The notes under the pieces are model-generated. The model saw only the letters and a program-made list of their open reading frames with translations, searched no databases and was not told the DNA's origin. From Planctomycetia bacterium (GTDB taxonomy: Bacteria; Planctomycetota; Planctomycetia; Pirellulales; UBA1268): DNA of 64,000 nucleotides. Each line of letters starts with the position of its first letter. Position 1 is the stretch's first letter. The stretch covers positions 1 through 64,000 of the forward strand of contig JAPLNR010000064.1 of NCBI GenBank assembly GCA_026401035.1, given 5' to 3'. The position numbers and the translations under genes were made by a program. Positions 26,845-35,977 of this stretch are shown one piece after another.

Positions 26845-27681
26845 TCAGGCGTTGATGTATTCGTCGAGCGCCTCACGGAGCATCTCCGTGTCGGGCTCGA
26901 TGCCCGTCCAGGTGTGGAAGTCGATCGCCGTCTTCTCGCAGTGGATCTCGAGGCCGTCGATCGCACACGCGCCATGCCTGACCGCGGCGGCCACCACCGG
27001 CGACGGTTGGGACACCAGCGCGAAGTCGGCCACCACGAGATCGTTGCGCAGCCCCGAAAATTCCACGATCGGCTTCGGGCCAACGGCGGGCACGGCGGAA
27101 ACGACGATGCCGACCCGCTCGGGAATCTCGATCGCGGCCTGCCAGGGAACTGCCGTGGCCGGCGCGGCCTCGAGGCCGTTGAGGGCCTCGACCAGCGCGG
27201 CGGCCCGTTCGGGGGTGCGGTCGCAGACGAGAATTTCAGCGACGTTGGCCAGCGAAAGCTCGAGCGCCGTGGCCCGGGCGGCGGCGCCCGCCCCCACGAT
27301 GAGCACGCGGGTGCCAGTCGGATCGATGTGGGTGCGCAGGGCCTCGACCGCGCCGCGGCCGTCGGTCATGTGGCCGACGAGGCCTGTCGGCTGCCGGTCG
27401 ACCAGGCTCACCGCACCGGAAAACGTGGCGGCCGGCGAGGCGGACGCCATCAGGGGCAGGGCCGCGGCCCGCAGCGGCCCGGAGAGCACCGCCCCGCGAA
27501 ATCCCAGCGCGGCCACGCCGGCGATCGCCTCGGTCAGCCGGTCGGGGGTGACTTCGAGCGTGAGAAACCGCCAGTCGAGGCCGGCCGACTCGAGCATGCG
27601 TTCGTAAAGATATTGCGCGGGATTGCCCGCCGCCGGAGCACCCAGCAGCGCGATGATTTCCTGAAGGGCCGGGCTCGTCAT
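26845..27681 (-). CDS. Shikimate dehydrogenase-like protein with altered active site
   Basis: 278 aa with the AroE two-domain layout: N-terminal substrate domain and NADP Rossmann domain (VLIVGAGAAARATALEL at about 126-142). The conserved N-V-T-x-P-x-Lys motif reads V-L-S-G-P-L-Arg (Arg71 at the place of the catalytic Lys), the G-A-x-N-T motif reads GAVSLV, while the catalytic Asp is kept (Asp107 in HMTDGRG). So it belongs to the family but is unlikely to be the ordinary shikimate dehydrogenase of aromatic synthesis. It could use another substrate or be regulatory. Convergent with the ferritin-like gene (3-base gap). Confidence 0.8.
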   Translation of the reverse strand: MTSPALQEIIALLGAPAAGNPAQYLYERMLESAGLDWRFLTLEVTPDRLTEAIAGVAALGFRGAVLSGPLRAAALPLMASASPAATFSGAVSLVDRQPTGLVGHMTDGRGAVEALRTHIDPTGTRVLIVGAGAAARATALELSLANVAEILVCDRTPERAAALVEALNGLEAAPATAVPWQAAIEIPERVGIVVSAVPAVGPKPIVEFSGLRNDLVVADFALVSQPSPVVAAAVRHGACAIDGLEIHCEKTAIDFHTWTGIEPDTEMLREALDEYINA

Positions 27682-27734
27682 CCGCCGCCTCGAACAGTGA
27701 CCATCCGTCGGTTTTCGCGGTGACGGGCGTCACC

Positions 27735-28298
27735 TCACACCGTGACGCTCGTCACGGCCGCGAACCGTGGATCCTTGCGGATCGGGTCGAAGTCGGGCTC
27801 GACCTCCATCAGTTCGCGGAACCGGCCATCACTCGCAATCGCCTGCGTGAGGTGCTCGATGGCCGCCAACACCTTGCCGTCCAGCGAGAGATAGCAGGCA
27901 AGATTGTAGTGCAGGATCGGCTGCTGCGGCGACGCCACCAGCCCCTGCTTGAGAATGCCGATCGCCTCGTCGAGCTGGCCCAGCCGCTTCAAGCACCAGC
28001 CCAGGCCAAGCCAGGCCTCCAGCCGCTTTGGGTCTTCCTCCGAAACGAGCGTGAGCGGGCCGATTGCCTCCTGCCAGCGGCCCAATGCCCGCAGCGCCTC
28101 CCCCTCGAGCAGCTTGGCATCGGGCTTGGAGCGGGTGGGCTCGGGGAGTTCATCCAGGATGCGGAGGCCGCGCAGGAGCACTTTTTCCGCGGAGGCCGGA
28201 ACCGGACGGTCGGTTTCGACCAGCAGTTCGCCGAGTTCGATATAGCCGGCAGACTGCCGCAAAATGGCCTGGCGGCGATTCCGTGACATGGCGGTCAT
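27735..28298 (-). CDS. TPR-repeat protein
   Basis: 187 aa. At least three tetratricopeptide units can be seen (LLEGEALRALGRWQEAIGPL, AWLGLGWCLKRLGQLDEAIG, LHYNLACYLSLDGKVLAAIE, each with the W/L-G-Y/F-A-P pattern). The N-terminus is basic, with no signal peptide, so it is cytoplasmic. A protein-binding role is all that can be said. It is 53 bases upstream of, and on the same strand as, the AroE-like gene. Confidence 0.78.
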   Translation of the reverse strand: MTAMSRNRRQAILRQSAGYIELGELLVETDRPVPASAEKVLLRGLRILDELPEPTRSKPDAKLLEGEALRALGRWQEAIGPLTLVSEEDPKRLEAWLGLGWCLKRLGQLDEAIGILKQGLVASPQQPILHYNLACYLSLDGKVLAAIEHLTQAIASDGRFRELMEVEPDFDPIRKDPRFAAVTSVTV

Positions 28299-28472
28299 GG
28301 GCTCCTCCTCGATCCACGCGCTCGTTGCCGCCTTTGCGACACCAGTGCTTTATACGCAGGTGGGGCGGTTTGGGTCGGCGAAATCGCGATTTTCCCGGGC
28401 CCGGGGATTCCGGGCTACGGATTTTCCCTTCCGGCGCCACATATAGAGGTAGGCACCCCCGAGGAACTTCCC

Positions 28473-30845
28473 ATGCGATTGACGGTTCGAACCCTGCTGG
28501 CCTGGCTCGACAACGTGCTGCCGGCCGACGAGCAAAAACAGATGGGCGACAAGGTGCTGGGCAGCGCCGCGGCCCAGCAACTGGTGGACAGAATCCGGCG
28601 GGTGGTGGAACGGCCGACGATCTCCGCCCCCCGGGTCGACGGCAAGGGGCTAGCCGCCGATGCCAACTCCGTGGCCGAGTATCTCGACAACACGCTCGAG
28701 TCCGAAAAACTGGAGGCCTTCGAGCGGATCTGCGTCGAATCCGACATGCATCTGGCCGAGGTGGCCGCCTGCCACAACCTCCTCGCCGCGGCGTCCACCG
28801 ACCCGGCCGTTTCCGCGCTGCTCGATGCCTCAGGGCGCAAGCGTCTTCTCGCTGCGATGCAGCATCGCTCCGCCGTTCTCTTCGCCGAAGCCGAGCGTCG
28901 GGAGGCCGTGGCCAACGCCCGCGCCCTGCAGGCGGCCCTGCGAACCGCCGCGCCGGAACACGACGACACGGTTTTGTTCGACAAGAGCCGGCACGCGGTA
29001 CCGCTGCCGTCGACAAACGGTGCAACCACAACGCCGGGGAAGGAACCGCGTCGGCGGACTGCGCTCGGCGCCTGGGCCGCGGCACTGACGGCATTGACGC
29101 TGCTGCTCGTGCTCGGCGGACTGCTCGGGCAGTCGATCATGAGCAGTCGCGGCCGGAAGATTGCCGCACGGCAGGAGCCGCCAGCCGTCGCGACGACAGC
29201 CGTTGAAGCGATTGAAGAACCGGCCGCGGCGATCGCCGAGCAGGCGGCCGCCCAGCCGGAACCTGTCGAGCCGGCCGTGGAGCCGGTGGCGAAAGAAGCG
29301 TCGGCCGAGCCACCGGCCGTACCGCAGGAAGCGATCGCCGAGCCAGCGGTAGAACCGGCGGGGGCGCCAGGAGTGGAATCAGCACCGCCAGTTGCGGCCG
29401 TGGTCGAGGCCACGCCAGCGGTCGAGGCCACGCCAGTGCCGGCCACCGCACCGATTGCCCCCGCGCCGCCGCCGGTGACGGAGTCGCCACGTGTTGCCTT
29501 CGGTGATGCCCTCGCCATCGCGGCCACGCCCACCCCCGTCGCGGCCATCCCGCCGGTGCCTGCCACAGCAACACCGGCCCTGGCATCACCCTTCGACGCG
29601 CCGGCCGGTGCGACGCCGCCTGCGGCCGCGGCCCCGCAGCCGGCCGTCGGTTTTGTCGGTACGGACGGACTCCTCCTGCACAAAGTGGCCGCGGCGGGGC
29701 AGCAGGCGTGGGTGCCGTTCACGCCCGGCGCGGCGATCGGCCTGCGTGAAGACCTGATTGCGCCGTTCGGTGGTCATCCCGACGTGAATATTCGCGGCGT
29801 GAGAATCCGTCTCCTGCCCGGCACGCGGGCCACGGTGTCGCTCGATCCTGATGGCACGCCGCGGCTCGAAATCGCATTTGGTCGCGCCGTGGCGCGGGCC
29901 AGCAGCGGCGATGCGCGGCTTGCCATCACGGCCGGCGGGCTCGCGGGCACGATCATGGCGGGGCTCACCGAACCGGTGGCCATCTCCGTGGAGCTCGAGC
30001 GGTTTGCCGGAACGGATCCAGCCAGTCAGCCGGCGCGGGTGCGGGCGGGTGTCGTGGCCGCTTCGGGCGGAATGCAGTGGAGGCAGGCGGCAGGGCCCGA
30101 AGGGATGCTCGCGGGGATCGCGCCCGAAGGCATGCTCGAGGCCCGCACCGCCATCAACTGGGACAGCTTCCGTCCCGGGAACGCCGCGCTCGAGCGGCTG
30201 CCCAGCCTGCCGGAGTGGATTGCCTCCGCGCCGCCCGCCGACCGGCTCGAAAAAGCCGCCCACGAGGCGCTCGCGGCGAAGGTGGCGGCTGTCGCGCCGC
30301 TCGACCGCGCCCTTCGCGAACTGGCCGCCGATCGCCGCGTGGAAAACCGGATTCTGGCGGTCTCGACACTCGCGCTGCTCGGAGAATTCGAGGAACTGGT
30401 AGAGCTCCTGTGCGCCGACGCCCCCGGTCGCAAGCTTGAGGGCCGGCAGTGGCTGCAGCTGGAGGCGACCACCGTGCCGCTGGCCCTGGCCCGTGGTGAA
30501 CTGGCCGCCGGCAAGCTGCGGGAAGCGTTTGAAAATCGTGGCCCGCACGGCAAGGCTGAGGTGCTCGACGCCATGGCCCGCGGCTTCAGCAACGAAGACC
30601 TCGCGGCCGGAGCCGACCGGGCGCTCGTGGCGGCGCTCGACGACGAGGATCTCGTGGTGCGGCGCTACGCAAGCAAGTGCCTCTACGACATCGTGCAGCC
30701 CTCGGCGACCGACAGGCTCCGCTACCGTCCTGACGGGATGCCCGACCTGCGGCGGGAGGGCGTCAACTGGTGGCAGGGCCAGCTCGAGAAAGGGCTCGTC
30801 CGTCGGGCGGGCACGCAGCCTTCCGGCGGGGCCGTGACACGGTGA
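28473..30845 (+). CDS. Large single-span membrane protein with FecR-like region
   Basis: 790 aa. The N-terminal cytoplasmic part holds two similar units (LLAWLDNVLPADEQKQ, residues 8-23, and VAEYLDNTLESEKLEAFERI, about 67-87) that recall the zinc-less anti-sigma motif. One transmembrane helix follows (ALTALTLLLVLGGLLGQSIM, about 206-225), then a 150-residue Ala/Pro/Glu-rich linker and a beta-rich FecR-like block (IRGVRIRLLPGTRATVSL, then GDARLAITAGGLAGTI; about 430-525). The last 200 residues look like HEAT helices. I infer an envelope signalling protein; this is not a family I can name. An AGGAAC precedes the ATG at 28473. Confidence 0.55.
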   Translation: MRLTVRTLLAWLDNVLPADEQKQMGDKVLGSAAAQQLVDRIRRVVERPTISAPRVDGKGLAADANSVAEYLDNTLESEKLEAFERICVESDMHLAEVAACHNLLAAASTDPAVSALLDASGRKRLLAAMQHRSAVLFAEAERREAVANARALQAALRTAAPEHDDTVLFDKSRHAVPLPSTNGATTTPGKEPRRRTALGAWAAALTALTLLLVLGGLLGQSIMSSRGRKIAARQEPPAVATTAVEAIEEPAAAIAEQAAAQPEPVEPAVEPVAKEASAEPPAVPQEAIAEPAVEPAGAPGVESAPPVAAVVEATPAVEATPVPATAPIAPAPPPVTESPRVAFGDALAIAATPTPVAAIPPVPATATPALASPFDAPAGATPPAAAAPQPAVGFVGTDGLLLHKVAAAGQQAWVPFTPGAAIGLREDLIAPFGGHPDVNIRGVRIRLLPGTRATVSLDPDGTPRLEIAFGRAVARASSGDARLAITAGGLAGTIMAGLTEPVAISVELERFAGTDPASQPARVRAGVVAASGGMQWRQAAGPEGMLAGIAPEGMLEARTAINWDSFRPGNAALERLPSLPEWIASAPPADRLEKAAHEALAAKVAAVAPLDRALRELAADRRVENRILAVSTLALLGEFEELVELLCADAPGRKLEGRQWLQLEATTVPLALARGELAAGKLREAFENRGPHGKAEVLDAMARGFSNEDLAAGADRALVAALDDEDLVVRRYASKCLYDIVQPSATDRLRYRPDGMPDLRREGVNWWQGQLEKGLVRRAGTQPSGGAVTR

Positions 30846-30888
30846 CGGAGACGGTTTTGATGCCCTGTGGCCGCATGAATCGGGCGGT

Positions 30889-30918
30889 TTGTCGAAGCGC
30901 TGGCGTGAGTGATATGCT
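30889..30918 (+). promoter_or_regulatory. Sigma-70-like promoter for the hpf-PTS operon
   Basis: TTGTCG at 30889-30894 and TATGCT at 30913-30918, spacer 18 bases. It would start transcription near 30925, about 80 bases before hpf. Both hexamers are partial matches, so this is a candidate only. Confidence 0.35.
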
Positions 30919-31007
30919 CCGGCAGACGGTTTTTAAGGCCGGGATCGCCGCCATGGACCGGTGCGGTCGGCGGGATTCGCTTCGTTGGTGACAGGAGAAG
31001 AGTCAGG

Positions 31008-31328
31008 GTGCAAATCAAAGTTTCGGCACGGCATGGGCATCTGAGCCCGGCATCGCAGTCAAAAATCACCGCCAAGGTCTCGCGACTCAAGCGGTATTTC
31101 GACCGCCTCACCGCCCTCAATGTGACCGTCGACCTCCAGAATGCCGGGCTGCCGGCAGTCGAAATCGTCGCCTCCGCCGAGCATTTTCACGACATGGTCA
31201 GTCACGAGCACTCCGCCCACCTGTGGCGGAGCGTGGACGGTGCGGTGCAGAAGCTCGAGCAGCAGCTGCGGAAGCACAAGGAGAAGGTCCGGGATCACAA
31301 GCACGCGGAAACCGCCCGACGGGGCTGA
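31008..31328 (+). CDS. hpf: Ribosome hibernation promoting factor (short HPF/RaiA family)
   Basis: 106 aa with a GTG start at 31008 preceded by AGGAGAAG. VQIKVSARHGHLSPASQSKI and TALNVTVDLQNAGLPAVEIV show the beta-alpha-beta-beta-beta-alpha fold of HPF/YfiA, which occupies the decoding centre of idle ribosomes. It is the short form without the dimerising C-terminal domain; the tail is a basic, Lys/His-rich helix. First gene of a run with PTS EIIA, HPr and EI, which parallels the hpf-ptsN-npr order next to rpoN in Proteobacteria. Confidence 0.9.
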   Translation: MQIKVSARHGHLSPASQSKITAKVSRLKRYFDRLTALNVTVDLQNAGLPAVEIVASAEHFHDMVSHEHSAHLWRSVDGAVQKLEQQLRKHKEKVRDHKHAETARRG

Positions 31329-31387
31329 GCCCCGACCGATCCACGACCGACAGCCACTCAGAGAAAACAATCGAGAGTCAATCGCGC

Positions 31388-31864
31388 ATGAAGTTTTCCG
31401 ATTTTGTCGCGGTGGATGCCATCCGTTCCGACATCGAATCCGACACCAAGCAGGGGGTGATCCGCGAGATGGCGGAAGCGCTCGTCGAAGCGGGCAAGAT
31501 CGCCCCGGGCGAGCTCGAGGGCATCGTGAAGGCGATCATGAAGCGCGAGGATCTCGGGAGCACCGGGATCGGCCGCGGCGTGGCCGTGCCCCACACCAAG
31601 CATCCCAGCGTCGACCGGCTCGTCGGCACGGTGGCCGTCAGCCGCAAGGGAATCGAATTCGAGAGCCTCGACGGCGAGCCTGTGCAGCTCTTCTTCCTGC
31701 TCGTGTCGCCTCCCGACCGGCCGGGCGATCACCTGCGGGCACTGGAAAACATCTCCCGGCAGCTCCGTGACGACGGATTCTGCAAACGGCTGAAGGCGTC
31801 GCAGACGCCGGCCGAGATCGAACACCTGCTCGAAGAAGCCGATCATCACGGATTCGTGTCGTGA
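31388..31864 (+). CDS. ptsN: PTS EIIA (PtsN/fructose-type) regulatory phosphocarrier
   Basis: 158 aa. The phospho-acceptor is His69 in IGRGVAVPHTKHPSV, and LFFLLVSPPDRPGDHLRAL is the conserved second half of the EIIA-Fru/Ntr domain. No EIIB or EIIC genes are in the window, so it most likely acts as a signalling EIIA-Ntr-type protein fed by HPr. ATG at 31388; the stop overlaps the following frame (GTGA). Confidence 0.88.
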   Translation: MKFSDFVAVDAIRSDIESDTKQGVIREMAEALVEAGKIAPGELEGIVKAIMKREDLGSTGIGRGVAVPHTKHPSVDRLVGTVAVSRKGIEFESLDGEPVQLFFLLVSPPDRPGDHLRALENISRQLRDDGFCKRLKASQTPAEIEHLLEEADHHGFVS

Positions 31865-31881
31865 GCTGCTGCTTGGAAAGT

Positions 31882-32196
31882 ATGAGCCAGGAAACATTAT
31901 CCCGCGAGGTGGTGGTCGGTAACCGGCAGGGGCTGCATGCCCGGCCGGCCGATCTGCTTGCGCGCGAGGCCCGCAAGTGGCAGTCGCGGATCGAGCTCGT
32001 GGGCAAATCGCAGCGGGCCGACGGCAAGAGCATCCTCGAACTGCTGACGCTCGCGGCCGAGGCCGGCACGCGGCTCGTTGTCGAGGCAACGGGGCCCGAT
32101 GCCCAGGAGGCGATCGAGGCGATCGGCGGCCTCTTCGACCGCAATTTCAACGAACAAATGAATGGCAACGACGCACCAGGCGAAACCAGACGGTAG
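31882..32196 (+). CDS. ptsH: HPr phosphocarrier protein
   Basis: 104 aa from the ATG at 31882 (an in-frame GTG at 31861, overlapping the previous stop, is an alternative that adds seven residues). His19 in RQGLHARPADLL is the EI-phosphorylated histidine, and Ser50 in GKSILELLTLAA lies at the HPr-kinase position. The C-terminal 15 residues after the fold are extra. Transfers phosphate from EI to EIIA. Confidence 0.92.
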   Translation: MSQETLSREVVVGNRQGLHARPADLLAREARKWQSRIELVGKSQRADGKSILELLTLAAEAGTRLVVEATGPDAQEAIEAIGGLFDRNFNEQMNGNDAPGETRR

Positions 32197-32422
32197 TCCT
32201 GCAAGAGTCCTGTCCAAGACAATCCGACCGAACACCAGTCAGTCCGAACACTCACCGACCGAAACAAAAGAAGGAGCCGCAACGAGCCGCCAGGCGCGAG
32301 TCGTGCGGGGAAGTTGATCGCAGCCCGTCGGCCACCAGCCTGGTGGGCCGGCCCCGGATTTCCGGGAGGGCGATGCGATCCCCTCGCGATGATTCAAGCC
32401 GCCGGCGCGCGGAGTGCGCCCC

Positions 32423-34162
32423 ATGCTGAAACTCCAGGGTATTGCCGTCTCGCCCGGCGTCACGATCGGCGAGGCGCTCGTTCTCGACAGCGAGGGATTT
32501 CGCATCCCGCGTCGCTTCGTGGAGCGGAGTGCCGTCGATACTGAGCTCGAGCGGCTCAAGACCGCGGTGGCCGAGACCGCCCGGGAGATCGAGCACAACC
32601 GCGACGCGATCCGGGCCGAACTCGGCGAGCAGTATTCCGCCATCTTCGACGCTCATCTGGCGATGCTGCACGACGAGCGGCTGCAGGCGGAACTGACCAG
32701 CGCCGTCCGCGACAAGAACTGGTGGCCGGAATACGCCGTCAGCCGCACGCTGCGCCGCTACGCCAAGGCGTTTCAAAACCTCGACAACCACATCGCGCAG
32801 CGGGCCCACGACATCTACGACATCGAGAAGGGGCTGCTCCGCAACCTGCTCGGCCAGCGCCGCGAGACGCTCGCCGCGATCTCGCAGCCCGTGGTGGTGC
32901 TGGCCCACAACCTCACGCCGAGCGAGACGGCCAATCTCGACCGGCAGTTCGTGAAGGGCTTCGCCACGGAGCTTGGCGGGCCGGGCAGCCACACGGCGAT
33001 CGTCGCCGAGGGGCTCGAGATTCCGGCCGTCGTGGGGCTGGGGCCGTTCCTCGCCGACGTGTCGGGGGGCGAGCCTGTCATTCTCGACGGCAACCAGGGC
33101 ATCGTGATCCTGCAGCCCGACGAGGAGACGATCGCGCGGTATCGGGTGGAGGTGGAGACGGCCCGCACGGTGGCCGCGAAGCTCGACCAGCTCCGCGACC
33201 TGCCGGCGGAGACGACCGACGGGGTGCGGATCCAGATCACGGGCAACATCGAATTTCCCAGCGAGGCCGAACTGTGCCTCTCCCGGGGCTGCGACGGGAT
33301 CGGTCTCTACCGCACGGAGTTTCTCTACCTCACAAGCAAGCGCGAGCCGACTGAGGAGGACCACTTCGCCGCCTACAGCGAGGTGGTGAAGGCGATGCAC
33401 GGCAAGCCCGTGGTGATCCGCACGCTCGACCTGGGCGCCGACAAGATGCTCACCGAGCGAACGCCCGAGGAGGAGCGGAATCCCTGCCTGGGGCTCCGCA
33501 GCATCCGGCTGTCGCTCCGCCAATTGCCGATGTTTCGCACGCAGTTGCGGGCAATCCTGCGGTCGAGCGCCCTGGGCGACGTTCGCGTGATGTTTCCGCT
33601 GGTTTCCACGATCCTCGAGCTGCGTCAGGCCCGCATGGTGCTGGCCGACGTGATGGAGGATCTCGCCGAACACGGCATCGCATTCAATGCGAAGATGCCG
33701 GTGGGCATGATGGTCGAGACCCCGGCCGCCGTGATGATGCTCGATGCATTCATCAAGGAGGTCGATTTTGTCTCGATCGGCACCAACGACCTGATCCAGT
33801 ACACGCTGGCGGTCGATCGGAGCAACAAGGAGGTGGCCGACCTCTACAACGCCTGTGATCCGGCGGTGCTGCGGCTGTTGCGCCGCTCGCTGGACGTGGC
33901 GGGGGAGGCCGGAGTGCCGGCCAATGTATGCGGTCAGATGAGCGGCAGCGTGACGTACACGCAGCTGCTTCTGGGATTGGGCCTGCGGCAGCTTAGCGTG
34001 CCGGCAAGCGCCATCCCGGAGGTCAAGCAGGTGTGCCGAAGTGTTTCGGTCGCCGAATGCCGCGTGATCGCCGAACGGGCGCTGACGATGGACAGCGCCC
34101 GCGAGGTGAAGGCTTTTTTACGCGACCAGATGCGTCGCCTGCTCTCCGAGAGCGTCGCCTAG
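32423..34162 (+). CDS. ptsI: PTS enzyme I
   Basis: 579 aa from the ATG at 32423 (GTG at 32414 is a weaker alternative). Takes phosphate from PEP and passes it to HPr. His190 in GGPGSHTAIVA is the phosphorylated residue, and the PEP site is in GLYRTEFLYL, RTLDLGADK and the NDLIQYTLAVDR and CGQMSGS segments. It is full length. The 226 bases between ptsH and ptsI hold no gene. With EIIA and HPr alone present it points to a regulatory PTS. Confidence 0.95.
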   Translation: MLKLQGIAVSPGVTIGEALVLDSEGFRIPRRFVERSAVDTELERLKTAVAETAREIEHNRDAIRAELGEQYSAIFDAHLAMLHDERLQAELTSAVRDKNWWPEYAVSRTLRRYAKAFQNLDNHIAQRAHDIYDIEKGLLRNLLGQRRETLAAISQPVVVLAHNLTPSETANLDRQFVKGFATELGGPGSHTAIVAEGLEIPAVVGLGPFLADVSGGEPVILDGNQGIVILQPDEETIARYRVEVETARTVAAKLDQLRDLPAETTDGVRIQITGNIEFPSEAELCLSRGCDGIGLYRTEFLYLTSKREPTEEDHFAAYSEVVKAMHGKPVVIRTLDLGADKMLTERTPEEERNPCLGLRSIRLSLRQLPMFRTQLRAILRSSALGDVRVMFPLVSTILELRQARMVLADVMEDLAEHGIAFNAKMPVGMMVETPAAVMMLDAFIKEVDFVSIGTNDLIQYTLAVDRSNKEVADLYNACDPAVLRLLRRSLDVAGEAGVPANVCGQMSGSVTYTQLLLGLGLRQLSVPASAIPEVKQVCRSVSVAECRVIAERALTMDSAREVKAFLRDQMRRLLSESVA

Positions 34163-34219
34163 CGACGCCGCCCACGCGGGCGGAGAGCAACGGAAGGAAA
34201 CGAAAGGAAACGACGGATT

Positions 34220-35848
34220 ATGAAACAGGAAATGCTGATCAACGTGTCGCAGCCGGAGGAATGCCGGATCGCGATCATGGAAGACGGGGTGCTGGAGGAG
34301 CTCTACGTGGAGCGGACCAGCCAGGACAACCTCGTGGGCAACATCTACAAGGGACGCATCGTCAACATCGAGCCCTCCATCCAGGCGGCGTTCGTCGACT
34401 TCGGTGTGGGCCGCAACGGCTTCCTCCACATCAGCGACGTGGAGCCGCAGTATTACCGGCAGGGCGGGCTCGATCCCGACAAGGCGTTTGACGTGGAGCC
34501 GCCGCCGCGCGGTGGTGCCGCGCCGGGCCGGAGTGGCGAAGCCGACGACGCCGACGACCGGGCGCGGACGGCCACGAAGCGGAAGCCCCGGCTGGGCGAT
34601 CGGCCGCGGGTGAAGCCGCCGATTCAGGACGTTCTCCGCCGTGGTGACGAGGTGCTCGTGCAGGTGATCAAGGAGGGCTTTGGCACCAAGGGGCCGACGC
34701 TCTCGACCTACATCTCGATCCCCGGCCGGTATCTCGTGCTCATGCCGCCGCTGGGCCGCGTGGGCATCTCCAAGAAGATCGACGACGAGCACGATCGCCG
34801 CATCCTTCGCGACATCATGCTCGACCTCAAGCCGCCGAAGGGCGTCGGCTTCGTCGTGCGAACGGCCGGCACGGAGCGGACCAAGTCGGAGATGGCCCGC
34901 GACATGACCTATCTGCTGCGGCTCTGGAAGAGCATCGTGCGGCGCATGCGGAAGTATTCCGCGCCGATCGACATCTACCAGGAAAGCGACATGATCATCC
35001 GCACGATCCGTGACATGTTCACGGAGGACGTAGGGCGGATCCTGATCGACGAGCCGGCTGCCTACGAGCGGGCCCGCGAGTTTCTCGAACTCGTGATGCC
35101 GAAATACGTCAGCCGGCTGCAGCTCTACGAAGGCAAGGAGCCGCTCTTCCACCGCTACGGTCTCGAGGAGGAGATCGGGAAGATGTACCAGCGGAAGGTG
35201 CCGCGCAAGGGCGGCGGCTCGATCGTGATCGACCAGACCGAGGCCCTCGTGGCGATCGACGTCAACTCGGGGTCGTTTCGCACCGAGAAGAGCGCCGAGG
35301 AAAACGCCTACCAGATGAATCTGATCGCGGCGAAGGAGATCGCCCGCCAGCTGCGGCTGCGGGATCTCGGCGGCGTGATCGTCAACGACTTCATCGATAT
35401 GCGGCGCGAGAAATACCGCCGCGGGGTCGAGAAGGCGCTGCACGACGCGATGAAGCGGGATCGGGCCCGGACGAAGATCCTGCGGACGAGCCCCTTCGGC
35501 CTGATCGAGATGACCCGGCAGCGGATTCGGCCGTCGCTGCGGAAGAGCATCTTCCGCGACTGCCCCACCTGCACCGGCACGGGCATGGTGAAGACGGCCG
35601 AGAGCATGGCGATCGAGGTGATGCGCACGCTGCAGCTCTCCGCCACGCGGGGCGATGTGACGCGGCTCAACATCACCGTGCACGACGAGGTGGCCACCTG
35701 GATCAACAACCGCAAGCGGCGGGAAATCACGCAGTTCGAGGATGCAACCCACATCCAGCTGCATGTCGACGGCAAGGACGGCGTGTCGCCGGAGCATTTC
35801 GTCCTCGAGGCCTGGGACACGACCGGCCGCGCGATACGGTTTCCGTAG
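34220..35848 (+). CDS. RNase E/G family endoribonuclease
   Basis: 542 aa. The catalytic core is complete: the S1 domain (NLVGNIYKGRIVNIEPSIQA, residues 37-56), the two catalytic acids Asp347 (VAIDVNSGSF) and Asp390 (IVNDFIDM), and the zinc-link cysteines Cys447/Cys450 in CPTCTGTG. The S1 domain carries a Pro/Arg/Asp-rich insert (about residues 80-133), and there is no long RNE C-terminal scaffold, so it is nearer to RNase G in size. It processes rRNA and mRNA. The RBS is a GGAAGGAAA run. Follows ptsI by 57 bases. Confidence 0.92.
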   Translation: MKQEMLINVSQPEECRIAIMEDGVLEELYVERTSQDNLVGNIYKGRIVNIEPSIQAAFVDFGVGRNGFLHISDVEPQYYRQGGLDPDKAFDVEPPPRGGAAPGRSGEADDADDRARTATKRKPRLGDRPRVKPPIQDVLRRGDEVLVQVIKEGFGTKGPTLSTYISIPGRYLVLMPPLGRVGISKKIDDEHDRRILRDIMLDLKPPKGVGFVVRTAGTERTKSEMARDMTYLLRLWKSIVRRMRKYSAPIDIYQESDMIIRTIRDMFTEDVGRILIDEPAAYERAREFLELVMPKYVSRLQLYEGKEPLFHRYGLEEEIGKMYQRKVPRKGGGSIVIDQTEALVAIDVNSGSFRTEKSAEENAYQMNLIAAKEIARQLRLRDLGGVIVNDFIDMRREKYRRGVEKALHDAMKRDRARTKILRTSPFGLIEMTRQRIRPSLRKSIFRDCPTCTGTGMVKTAESMAIEVMRTLQLSATRGDVTRLNITVHDEVATWINNRKRREITQFEDATHIQLHVDGKDGVSPEHFVLEAWDTTGRAIRFP

Positions 35849-35886
35849 GCTGGCGGCACAAAATCACCGCGAAACGCCGGTTTCCT

Positions 35887-35926
35887 CGCCCCTCTCGACC
35901 CGGGGCGGGGGGATCGGTATTTTTAG
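35887..35926 (+). terminator. Stem-loop and T run between RNase E/G and rplU
   Basis: CGCCCC at 35887-35892 pairs with GGGGCG at 35902-35907 over a nine-base loop, followed by TATTTTTA at about 35919-35926. It may end the RNase transcript or act as an attenuator in front of the ribosomal-protein gene. Confidence 0.4.
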
Positions 35927-35977
35927 GGGCTCGCGATTTTTCACTTTCCACACCCGTTTCTGCATCGGATCTGAACC

